Origin: Heloderma charlesbogerti
Taxonomy: Eukaryota; Chordata; Lepidosauria; Squamata; Helodermatidae
DNA: 64,000 nt
Direction of reading: 5' to 3'
Assembly: GCA_026122225.1 (NCBI GenBank)
Contig: JANEZZ010001642.1
Coordinates: 372,001 to 436,000 of the forward strand
Made by a program: the position numbers and the translations under genes. The notes under the pieces are model-generated. The model saw nothing but the letters and a program-made list of their open reading frames with translations, searched no databases and had not been told where the DNA came from. How positions within the stretch are numbered: the first letter of the stretch is position 1; every line of letters begins with the position of its first letter. This document shows positions 35,171 through 45,700 of this stretch, piece by piece.

Positions 35171-35310
35171 AGGTCATTGTGGTTACAACGAAAGACGTTC
35201 AGAAAGTGCTAAACTTGGAGACGAAGCTGAAGCTGGATATTGTGTGTATTGCTGATGATGCAGATATGGGGACTGCAGACTCGTTACGGCATATTCATGA
35301 GAAAATAAAG
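35171..35310 (+). CDS. EIF2B3: EIF2B3 exon 3
   Basis: This 140-bp exon is entered in phase 1 (completing the Glu codon begun in exon 2) and left in phase 0. It encodes [20 protein letters not shown], then [20 protein letters not shown] and HEKIK, matching the vertebrate eIF2B gamma sequence. The [11 protein letters not shown] stretch is a hallmark of the nucleotidyltransferase-like domain in this subunit. The segment between DVQK and DIVC seems two residues shorter than in mammals, from my memory of the family. Splice sites are TTTAG|AGG and AAG|GTATTA. The donor is weaker than the family-typical GTAAG/GTGAG. Confidence 0.96.
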
Positions 35311-36532
35311 GTATTACTGTCTTTTTATTGCTTTAGAAATATTCATTTTCACAATATTTTGATTGCAATAAACACAAGTAACATACATATATGTAGTAGG
35401 AAGAATGAATAACTTAATTAGTATTGGTACGTATTCAGTAAGGAGGAAACAAAAAAACCTAAAAAAACTTGAAGGAAGATAGTATTTTAAAAAAGATTGA
35501 AAACGTTAATATTGTCTCTAGATTTCTAATATTTGATAAACTGTTGCCCTCAAACCTGAAACCTATACAGAGTTTGTATCCTCAGATAATGAGTCAATCT
35601 TATTGTTTTAACCTTGTAAATTCATAGGCTTCTGGATGCTTACTTCTCCGTTATCTTCATTGCAATTAAGATTTTTTTGCTTCTGACAATAAATTTTCTG
35701 TTAGTTGCAGTTAATCCTTGAGACAGAATTTTTAAAATCAACAAACATATGAACAAGTGGGTCATGTGTGCCATCCCTTGGAGGAAGGGGAGATATAAAT
35801 GCAATAAATACATACATAAATGTGAGATATTAATTCCATTAGGTTTTATTTAAAAAAAAAAAGATAATTCCCAAATCTAGTGATATAAGTTCACTATAGG
35901 TGCCAAAAGTCTCCTCTAAGTGACTTTCAGTGCAGTCCTATATATGACTACTCAAAGGTAAGCATCAATGAGTTCAAAGAGACTTACTCCCAAGTAAATT
36001 AATGTAAGATTGCAGCCTTAATCCTTTTGAACCACAGGAACAAAAAGTTTGGATTCTTACAGATTTTTGTTCATTTTCCATGCTGTAAATTACCAATGAA
36101 ATCACATTGTAAATGCCTTTCAAGTTTACACAAGGCCAGTAAAAAAACTTCATTGATTGTTTCATGCCTAGACTCCTATTTCCTCATGGAAGTTATTTTA
36201 TTTTGATTACCTAATTTAATCTGTAAGCACCTTTATCATTTAACATCCGATGTTTTCTCAGATATTTTTATCCAAAGTGCATCGTCTCAAAGTACTGATT
36301 TAAATTGTTCTGCTCATTGTTGGCTCTCCAAGTGATAACTGTGTGTCTCCTTATAGCCGTGTTTAGCAAGCCTTACCAAAGGCAAAAAGTGTCCCCTTCC
36401 CAGTAAATAGCAAGTGACCCAGTCTTCTGAAATGTTCTTCTACATACAGTAGGTTCCATTTGAGATGAACAGGAACTGTGCAAGAGCATTGTCTGGCACT
36501 GGTTCAGGTCTAACTCCCACTCACCTGCTGTT
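35311..36532. other. EIF2B3 intron 3, first part
   Basis: No exon or RNA gene is visible. A short foldback repeat of the ACTCAGAAGTAAGTCC family occurs at 35922-36022, with GTGCAGTCCTATATATGACT pairing with TAATGTAAGATTGCAGCC. Confidence 0.6.
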
Positions 36533-36865
36533 AAAGGTAAAAGGTGTCCCCAGCCAGTCGTGTCCGACTCTAGGGGGTGGCGCTCATCTCCATTTCTAAG
36601 ACAAAGAGCCAGTGCTATCCAAAGACACTTCTGTGGTCATGTGGCCGGCATGACTGAACACTGAGGTGCACAGAGCGCTGTTACCTTCCCGTCGAAGCGG
36701 TACTTATTTATCTACTTGCAATTTCTTGCTTTCAAACTCCTAGGTTGCTAGGAGCTGGGACTGAAGACGGGAGCTCACTCTGTCATGCAGCACTCGGGTC
36801 TCGAACTGCTGTCCTGCCGACCTTCCGGTCTGCAGTTCAGCATCTTAACCACTAAGCCACCGCGG
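36533..36865 (-). mobile_element. tRNA-derived SINE with BovB-like tail, reversed copy
   Basis: This is the same SINE type as at 3333-3678, in reverse orientation. On the plus strand it begins AAAGGTAAAAGGTGTCCCC and CAGTCGTGTCCGACTC (the BovB-like tail) and ends AACCACTAAGCCACCGCGG (the tRNA-like head). Comparison of the two copies shows the tail core GTCGGACACGACTGG, closer to BovB lineage A than the mutated copy at 3333. No clear target duplication was found. Confidence 0.88.
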
Positions 36866-37413
36866 TTCACTTTGTCTCATGGCAGTCTCCCTTCTCTTCA
36901 TTAGCTATACCTCAACCTTTCCAAATTGACTTCTAGGTTAGAATCTATTTCAAACAGGCATGCAGACAGTGGCGATTTTGTAGGACTTGAGACGTTCTGG
37001 AGTTCATCCCAGGCACTGAGTAACAAAGTGGGCAGCATTGTTATAAAATTGTTAATTTTGTTGGTTAGTTTCTGGATTTATATTCCGCCAACAGGTCCTT
37101 GGGCAATCTAAACAAAAGTCTTCACATGTCACAGTAAGCCATCAATCCTGGCTTAATAAACAATGAGGTTTATGACCAGCATAGTGATGCGGGCAGCCCA
37201 ATAGCTCCTGCATTGCTCCTCCCTTTGCACAAGCAGATAAATACACTAGGAACCTGCTTCCCATTACATCCAAACTGGGGGCTATAGTTAATTGCTTCCA
37301 AATCTTATCTGCTTGTGTAAAGGGAGGAATGAAGGGGGAGCAATTAGTCTGAGTGCACTAGCACGTTGCTCATGTATATCATGGTTTATTAAGCCAGGAT
37401 TAATTGCTTACTG

Positions 37414-38847
37414 ACAACAGCGTCCCAGCTGAACTGTTTAAAATTTGCAAGGTGATGCATGCCATATGCCAGCAAATTTGGAAAAAGAATGGCCATCAGA
37501 TTGGAAAAAATCAACTGATATCCCCATACCAAAAAAGGGAAACGCTAAAAAATGTTCAAACTATCGAACAGTGGCACTTATTTCACATGCCAGTAAGGTA
37601 ATGCTCAAGACCTTGCAAGGTAGACTCCAGCAATTCATGGAACGAGAATTGCCAGATGTACAAGCTGGGTTTAGAAAAGGCAGAGGAACTAGAGACCAAA
37701 TTGCCAAAATCCACTGGGTAATGGAGAAAGCCAAGGAGGTTCAGAAAAACATATATTTCTGTTTTATTGACTATTCTAAAGCCTTTGACTTTGTGGATCA
37801 TAACAAACTGTGGCAAGTTCTTGGTGGGATGGGGATACCAAGTCATCTTGTCTGCCTCCTGAGGAATCTGTATAACGACCAAGTAGCAACGGTAAGAACA
37901 GACCACGGAACAACAGACTGGTTTAAGATTGGGAAAGGAGGACGGCAGGGTTGTATACTCTCACCCTACCTATTCAACCTGTATGCAGAACACATCATGC
38001 GACGTGCTGGGCTTGATGAAGCCAAGGCTGGAGTTAAAATCGCTGGAAGAAACATGAACAATCTCCGATAAGCAGATGATACCACTTTGATGCCTGAAAG
38101 CGAGGAGGAGCTGAGGAACCTTATGATGAAGGTGAGAGAAGAAAGTGCAAAAGCTGGGTTGCAGTTAAACCTCGAAAAAACCAAGATTATGGCAACCAGC
38201 TTGATTGATGACTGGCAAATAGAGGGAGAAAACGTGGAGGCAGTGACAGACTTTGTCTTTCTAGGCACAAAGATTACTGCAGATGCTGACTGCAGCCAGG
38301 AAATCAGAAGACGTTTACTTCTTGGGAGGACAGCAATGACAAATCTTGATAAAATAGTGAAGAGCAGAGACATCACACTGACAACAAAGGTCCACATAGT
38401 TAAAGCAATAGTATTCCCCGTAGTCACCTATGGCTGCAAGAGCTGGACCATAAGGAAGGCTGAGCGAAGGAAGATAGATGCTTTTGAACTGTGGTGCTGG
38501 AGGAAAATTCTGAGAGTGCCATGGACTGCAAGAAGATCAAACTAGTCCATACTCCAGGAAGAGAAAGCCAGACTTCTCACTTGAGGGAATCATATTAAAG
38601 ACAAAACTGAAGTACTTTGGCCGCATAATGAGAAGACAAGATACCCTGGAGAAGATGCTGATGCTAGGGAAAGTGGAAGGCAAAAAGAAGAGGGGCCGAC
38701 CAAGGGCAAGATGGATGGATGATATTCTGGAGGTGACGGACTCGACCTTGGGGGAGCTGGGGGTGGTGACGGCCGACAGGAAGCTCTGGCGTGGGCTGGT
38801 CCATGAAGTCACGAAGAGTCGAAAGCGACTGACCGAATAAACAACAA
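37414..38847 (+). mobile_element. 5'-truncated BovB LINE, lineage B, copy 3
   Basis: This is a 1434-bp BovB 3' part with a perfect 12-bp target duplication AATTGCTTACTG at 37402-37413 and 38848-38859. It begins within the reverse transcriptase (VPAELFK) and ends GACCGAATAAACAACAA. It keeps several codons that are stops in copies 1 and 2, but shares the stop at the YADD tyrosine. Confidence 0.95.
37424..38840 (+). pseudogene. BovB reverse transcriptase remnant, lineage B copy 3
   Basis: The reverse transcriptase frame has a frame shift near 37450 and is then open for 37445-38071: PIPKKGNAKKCSNYRTVALI, FIDYSKAFDFVDH (motif A), GRQGCILSPYLFNLYAEH (motif B, with the Tyr that is a stop in copies 1 and 2). 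The frame stops with TAA at 38069-38071, exactly at the Tyr of YADD. The same frame reopens with ADDTTLM and runs through SWTIRKAERRKIDAFELWCW to a private stop near 38543. After a one-base shift, the C-terminal end continues to KRLTE at 38840. Confidence 0.9.
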
Positions 38848-38859
38848 AATTGCTTACTG

Positions 38860-40450
38860 TGATGTGCAAATACAGACAACATTTTAAAAATCTTAAAAGC
38901 CAAACTATGCCTTTTAAAAAGTTACCCCAGCTTAAAACAGCAGAAGATAAAATGAGCCCCCCACTCAGCTACAAAACAAATTGTCTGTATTATTAATTCA
39001 TACATAACAATCCAGAGGTATTTTGAGTGATTCTTCTTACAGAGCTGACCAAGAAATGTTATTTTCTAAACACTCATCACATCTTACATTTTTGTTGATG
39101 CAATTAATAACAGAATTTCAGAACTGGGATTGCCACACCACCTTTACCATGGGGTTTTGCAATGTTAGTAGAAACATTTGGGATGTTTTATCTCCTATAC
39201 ACTCAAATACCTGCCATTGTCTTTGAATTCACAGAGGCAGATAAGCTGAAAGTACATTAGAAGCTACATATGTTACGAGACACAAGACATGTTTCGTTAT
39301 CACAGTTTAACTTTTTCATGAAAGTTAAAAGTTCATGAAAGAACACTTCCCGTGTTCTCTACTTTCGCTTTAATTTAGAAATACCGTTTTCTGTTCAAGA
39401 ACAAACTTGCTTTGTATCGAGCTAGAAAATTGTGCTTAGCCATTATTAGGACATAGGGTGTGATCCAGACTTCGCATGAGGGGAATTCTGCTCATGGGGT
39501 AAAATCCAACATAAGTCCTATTTAGAGTAGACCCATTGTAATGAATAGGACTTAAATTAGTCATGACCAATTTAAGTCCCCTTCATTTCAGTGGGTCTAC
39601 TTTAAGTAGGACTTTGGATTTTATGCATGGGATATTCCGCTGGAGAAGGGGGAGGCTATTTTCACAGGTTCCTCCTTTCCCCTGAAGCTCCTAGTGCTAC
39701 CTCCCATGCTGTTCCAAGGAGCCACACAGAAGGGCATGTCTGGATCCTACCCTGTAATTCTAAGGTGAACACACCATATTACTAAGGGGAATATCCCATA
39801 TTGTCACAGTTAATGGACTAGATGGACTAGAATTATCACATATAACAAATGTAGTAGTCTAAGCAAGCTGATACTTGATAGAAGACGGAAGCGGCTATTT
39901 TCCAGATGCTTCAGTGATGTGGGAACATTGCACATATGATAGATATTACCCATGTCAGGCTCCATCAGATGGCTGCTGAAACAATAATTCTGGAGCCATC
40001 TGCATATGTCTTATGAATCCTTTACAAAAGACTCCCTATGGGTTTCTTGGTCTTTTCTACAGTCTTCTTCAGGGGCTTAGGACAGGAGGCATGCTTTTAA
40101 AGAGACAAAGAGGTGAAAATCTCAGAAGTGCAGTGTGGCTTTTTGCTAATAGGATCGTGATAACAACCTCTCACTTGTCCCCTGACTGTGTGGCTATATT
40201 TAAAGGGGCACCTAAGCAAATTACAAATTTTGAAGGCACTACCCAGGGGGCTTAAAATTATGTAAAATAAATGCCAAAATCTGTACTTGGAGGGTCCAAC
40301 CCTTGTGACTCAAGTAGTTGTATGTACATATGAATATTGTTTGAATGTGTACATTTGTCCTGCATGCATTTAAGAAACATAACTTGTAGTTCTTGTTCAA
40401 TTAATTTTTCTCAGTTAGTGGTGTATGAGAAGGAAGGTGGAAATACTTCT
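38860..40450. other. EIF2B3 intron 3, no gene
   Basis: No exon or RNA gene was recognised. Foldback family 2 lies at 39500-39623. Confidence 0.6.
39500..39623. repeat. Foldback repeat family 2, copy 1
   Basis: AAAATCCAACATAAGTCCTA followed by TTTAGAGTAGACCCATTG pairs with CAGTGGGTCTACTTTAAGTA followed by GGACTTTGGATTTT, around a palindromic centre TTAGTCATGACCAA. Copies at 49388-49519 and 53805-53935 have the same architecture. It is probably a small palindromic DNA element; the superfamily is unknown. Confidence 0.8.
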
Positions 40451-40452
40451 GG

Positions 40453-40700
40453 AGAGCCAATGTGCTATAGCGGTTAGCGTGTTGGACTGGGACTCAGGAG
40501 ATCTGGGTTCTAGTCCTCACTCGGTCATGAAGTTCACTGAGTGACTTTGGGCTAGTCACTGACTCTCAGCCTCGCCTACCTCACAGGGTTATTGTGAGGA
40601 TAATATGGAGAAGAGGAGGACTCTGTGAGCTGCCTTGGGTTCCGTGCGAGAGGAAAAAAGGCGGGATAGAAATATACTACAATAAATAATAAAATAAAAT
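40453..40700 (+). mobile_element. tRNA-derived SINE, second type
   Basis: The head GCTATAGCGGTTAGCGTGTT resembles a pol III A box and GGGTTCTAGTCC a B box. The middle reads GGGCTAGTCACTGACTCTCA and CTCACAGGGTTATTGTGAGG, well-known words of a widespread squamate SINE. The 3' end is AAATAATAAAATAAAAT. A reversed, internally deleted copy lies at 56706-56853. Confidence 0.85.
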
Positions 40701-41759
40701 ATATCTGGGGACCGTAAGAAGGGGCTGGAAGCTGTGCTAAATGCTGATCACTGGCTGCCCAACTCCTATATATCTGTGGTTTCAGTCTTCTGTTGAAATA
40801 GTTTACATATGTAGAACTTTTTCTCTCTCTAACCACAAGAGCTTCTGTTTTTCTTTTTTTTTTAAAGGGAGCTCATAAGCCTGTTGAAGCCATCATATTG
40901 TACACTGCAGAATATCTTCCCCATTTTGCAGTGCAGTCATATCCATGCAGATTCCTGGAACCCCTCTCCATTTCACTATCTAATTGCAAACTGCTGCATA
41001 TCTCCTATTCTGTGTAGCTTCTCTAATACAAGTGCAAAGCATAGGAAGGTGTATAATTGGCAAGTATTTGATAAAACACAAATAGGGTGGAGAGAAGCTG
41101 GTGTGAAGAAGCTAAGGCAACAACTGATGCTTGTTAGTATATTGGCATTCTGGTTCCAGCCATTGCCAAAACAGGAGAGAAGTGTCTGTTCTATGCTGAA
41201 ACTTCTTTTCGTCACAAATTAATTACCCAGACAAAGAAGAACAAATATATTTCACAATGAAAAGATGAGGTTAACTCTTTCGTATTGAAACAGGTATGTT
41301 TCATTTAATGTTGAGTGAACAAGGGTGATGTTAGTAGTGTGAAATGTTCTGATTAAGAATCATCCCTATATCCACAGGGCTCATGGTGTTAGACCCTCGT
41401 TAAGGTACAAGAAAATACCGAATCAGCCATATATGACCATAATGTTCCACCTGATATACTAGCTACAAGGTATTCATCTGACTTGTACATCCAGTTACTA
41501 TGTGGTGCAGCAGAAACTTTTGTTTCCCCAGCTGCCATGAACAGAACTGGTTTTATAAAATGGAAGGGTTAAGATTTGACTTGTCAGTACAGGTTAATCT
41601 GTGGTGTTCCCTTTTACCTGGGTGGGAAGCCCTGTTGTGTGTTTGGGTGCACTGCTCATTTCATGTTTTGTTTCCTGGCAGGAAGCAGCATGTGGACCTG
41701 GGCAAAATCTCAGCAGTCATTTTTCTGAGGGTTGGGAGAAGTTCTACCAATACTGTCAG
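40701..41759. other. EIF2B3 intron 3, no gene
   Basis: No exon, RNA gene or repeat family was recognised. The ORFs here lack motifs. Confidence 0.5.
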
Positions 41760-42325
41760 AGGACTAAGGTCACAACATGCGGAAAGGTCACAACATCTGG
41801 GATTGTTTAGCTTAGAAAAATGGCGAGTAAGGGGAGACATGATAGAGGTATACAAAATTATGCGTGGTGTTGAGAATGTGGATAGGGAGACATTTTTCTC
41901 CCTCTTTCATAATACTAGAACCCAGGGTCATCCCGTGAAGCTGATTGGCGGGGAATTCAGGACAGATGAAAGGAAGCACTTCTTTATACAGTGCATTGTT
42001 AAACTATGGAATGCACTACTAAAGGATGTAGTGATGGCCACCAATTTGGATGGCTTTAAAAGGGGATTGGACAAATTCCTGGAGGAGAAGGCTATCAATG
42101 GCTGCTAGTCCTGATGGCTATATGCTACCTCCAGTATCAGAGATTGTATGCCTATGTACACTAGTTGCTGGGGAACATGGGTAGATGGATGCTTTTGCAC
42201 TCATGTCCTACTTGTGGGTTCCCATGGGCAGCTGGTTGGCCACTGTATGAACAGAATGCTGGACTAGATGAACCCTTGGTCTGATCCAGTATGGCTGGTC
42301 TTATGTTCTTATATTCTTATGTGAG
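41760..42325 (+). mobile_element. CR1 LINE 3' end
   Basis: The plus-strand frame to 42108 encodes LGLFSLEKWRVRGDMIEVYK, then GEFRTDERKHFFIQCIVKLW and DLDKF-like GLDKFLEEKA, the CR1 C-terminus. The non-coding tail contains CTAGATGAACCCTTGGTCTG and ends TTATGTTCTTATATTCTTATG, the CR1 terminal repeat. A second, shorter piece of a similar tail lies at 42625-42790. Confidence 0.88.
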
Positions 42326-42624
42326 AGGAGCACATGGCATGTCTCTTCCCCATGCTGTTAGTGCTGCTTCTGGAAATAGGAGCAATGCTGGCGTGGGAAG
42401 GAAACTCTGAATAAGCTCTTCCCTCATGGCCTTTAACTTTTCACCAAGGGGCCCAGGAAAGACCCCATGCAGTTAAGGGTGATGTTGGAAGGGGGTTTTA
42501 TTGCAAAGCCACAGATGAGGCCAAGAAATCTAGCTCCTTGATAAGCATAGGGTGATGTCCTATTTTCTTTGTCTTCAGTGACAGACTTAATTAGCCAGGA
42601 AAAGCTGATGTTCTTGAAACCCCT

Positions 42625-42790
42625 CTCAGTACCAGTTGCTGGGGAGCATGAGTAGGAGGGTGTTATTGCCCTCATGTCCTGCTTGTAGGCTTCACTTAGG
42701 TATCTGGTTGGCCACTGTAGAATAGGATGCTAGACTTGATAGGTTTTGGGTTTGATTCAGCAGAGTTCATCTTGTGCTGTGTTCTTAAAC
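42625..42790 (+). mobile_element. CR1 3' tail fragment
   Basis: CAGTTGCTGGGGAGCATGAG, TGTCCTGCTTGTAGGCTTC and ATCTGGTTGGCCACTGTAG closely follow the tail of the CR1 at 41760-42325. The end is degraded (GTGCTGTGTTCTTAA). Confidence 0.75.
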
Positions 42791-45700
42791 CCCTTGCTGG
42801 TATGTACATAGATCATTTGACGGTTTTTTGGAATATGAAGCTAGAGCTTTGGAGAGTGTATGTGCTCATATGCTGTATCAACATTTTGTTTTCCCTAAGT
42901 ATTTTTCAGTCTGTTAAGTTCTTCTCCACCTTGTGTCACTACCTATACTCTGGCCAGCTATTAAAATGTAGCGTTCCAGCAATGTAACAGCAGTGGAACA
43001 ATTTTACATTTTTCTTCCTTGATGTGCAAATAGAAGCCTTCACTAACACTCGATGAACTAATCTTCATGCTTTAAGCTATCATTGTTGATAACTTTGACT
43101 ATGAAATAATATGTCAGGTGGCCCACCTGGTTTCTCTGAATTTCTTCAAAGCAAAGTTCCAAAAACTGTACTCAAGGTCCGTCAACAAATAAGGGGGGTG
43201 GGAGAGAGAGAAATCATTTATCAGAACAGCTAAACAAAGACTGGAACTCCAGATTTGTTTGGTATGTGCATCTTTTGGAGCCACATTGTGGAAAGTGTGA
43301 TGTCACGGCAGTGGTCTGTATGCTGCTGAGGGTCACTGATCCGTGTAGTCTTGGACGGAGCAGCTTAGCGCTTCACTTCCTCTGTTGAAAAATCCCCTTT
43401 CCAAACACATGATGTAAGAAGGCTCACCGTAACGGCTGGGAGGAGGAATCTGAATCTTTCTCATACAGTTGATGAGAACTTGGTGACCATGGAAAGAAAA
43501 ACTTCAAGCTCGTAATAGAGATATTTTTGGACTGTTGGTAGATTTTTTTTAAAGAACCATGAAATTCATCTATGAGGAGACAAATGGGACCTTTTCCTCC
43601 CTCACTTAGAAGTTAATTTTGAAATAGATAAACAGAGCATTTCATTTTCTTAAAGCATTTCTCCAGACTCCTTTATTGAGGCTGAAAGGATGTTCTGTAT
43701 ACTTTAAGCTTGCAATGTGTCTCTAAAACACAAATAACAGCTGCTTTGCCTCACTTACCTCTCTTGATGGTGCCGTGGAGACTCTTGTGCTTTGCGTATG
43801 ATGTTAGCACGTTGTACAGCAAAAAATAAGGAATACATAACATAGAATAGAATTCATAACATAGAATCATGGAAATAGCCCAAATTAGGGCCCAGTTCTG
43901 ACAATGGAACACATGTGGAGAAGATTAGATAATACAGTGCAAAACCTGCATGCATTTTTCAGGAAAGAGCCATAAGCAGAAACAGGTAGGGAGTCTAACC
44001 ATCTCTTTGTTGATCTTACATATGCGTTCATTCTCAGATGTTCTTGTTTCTTTCACTGAAAAGACACTAAGCAGGGCCCTAATAGGCAGGAGGAATTCAT
44101 ACAAGGAGGAGCACTCTGGGAGATATGGAGGTCAAGTTCAAGTGATGTTATGTTAATCCAGTTTTCCTGCATAACACAATTTTGTTTTATGGCCCATTGA
44201 AAATAATACAGAAATTCCCAACACACATATGGTGGTTAGTTGCTCAAATAGCTGATGTAAATGTATCGTTTATGCTCCTTTTCCCCAGCCCCCAGGGATG
44301 GAAGAGATGTAGAGGGGGCTGGTTTATCTATCCCACCCCTTTATAAATGATGGTATATCCCTTGTCAAGATTTTGGGGGAGCAGGATGGCTTGTAAAGTT
44401 AGAATCATCCAGGCAAGAAGGCAATTAGGGCCAGTCTTGTTTGAAGAGAAGCAGGGCTCTCACTGCTGATGCAGAAGGAGAGAAAGATGAATAATATAAG
44501 CATCTCCTATAGGTATGTTCTTCAGGGCTTTCCTTGACTCTCTTTAGAAGTTCATTAACTCTATGATTCTATGAAATCATAACTCTCCAATAAAATCCTG
44601 CTCTCTTGGGGTCCCAATCCGACCCTTTGGGGCTTACCAGATGGCCTTCCCCCAACCACAAATCATTTGGTGGTTTCCTGGCATTTGTACAGTTGTTTCC
44701 ACAATTCTACAAGGTTAAAATGCCTCTCCTAAGGCTTAGTTGCTGTCAGTAAAAGCTTTAAGCTAAAAGCTGCTGGTATTTTGGGGTTGGGCGCCCTACC
44801 TTTTTTGCTTTTGGCCCCACCCACCATTGGAATGCAGTCCTCGAGAGCTTCTCCAAAATGGAATTCGGCCCTCGGGCTGAAAGAAGTTCTGCACCACTGG
44901 TGTATCTGATGTGGCATATATTTAAGATATGCTTTATTGGTGTTCTTCATATTTACATAATTCATGACATCAAGTGGGATCACATTTCCCGCCCCTTCTT
45001 AACAAATCCATAGGTGTGATTATCTCCTTCCAATCAGTGGCTCATCATGAAGGTGTAATAGATTTTTGTAGTATATAGCTTCAAAAATACAGGCAATACC
45101 ATTTATTTTCTTTCTACTGCACCAGCCATAGAAAGTAAAGGAAAATACAACCTTCTACTAGGGTGCTCGCCTAGTTTATTTTTTCAGTCAGCCATTAGTT
45201 TATTCTTTCAGGGGTTCCACACTGGAAAAAGGTCATCCATCAGACAGTAAGGGCTTTATTTATGAGGGTGTTGGTGTTTCAAAGGGGAGGCTGTTGAATC
45301 CCAAAAGAGCCTTTCATGGTGTACTCTCAGCGTGCATCTGAGGCCACTGCTCTGCTCATCAGGAGGAGAGACAGAAATGTGGGCTTTACTTAGCAACGGT
45401 GTGTTTCACTGGTCCCTCTGCTCTCTGACGTTTATTTACATATTGAGCGAGTAAATGGGTAGAACAGATGGCAACCAGACATTTGGTGGTTCTGTTCCCT
45501 TGCGCTCCTCGGGGGTCTTGCATTCAGCCTTTGCCAAAGTTCATCCTAAAACGAGAAGCCTGTTCGCAATTATGAAAGCCTTGTTGGCAGCTTACTAGGG
45601 TGACAGATTAAAGTACATTAGTTAAATAATTACAAGATTGAGTAAACAAGTCCAGATAGCTGTTTCTAAAGGCATGTCCATGAGACTAACATGGTTTTCG

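Larger units (their letters stand above)
37120..38870. repeat. Foldback repeat family 4, split by a BovB insertion
   Basis: The left arm CACAGTAAGCCATCAATCC followed by TGGCTTAATAAAC pairs with the right arm GTTTATTAAGCCAGGATTAA followed by TTGCTTACTG. The inner arms CTCCCTTTGCACAAGCAGAT and ATCTGCTTGTGTAAAGGGAG also pair. The right tip is completed only beyond the BovB, at 38848-38860 (AATTGCTTACTGTGA). The original element was therefore about 310 bp and existed before the BovB arrived. Confidence 0.75.

Noticed and set aside
40453..40525. A functional tRNA gene
   Set aside because: The A-box and B-box words belong to the tRNA-like head of a SINE. The cloverleaf is not completed and SINE body sequence follows.
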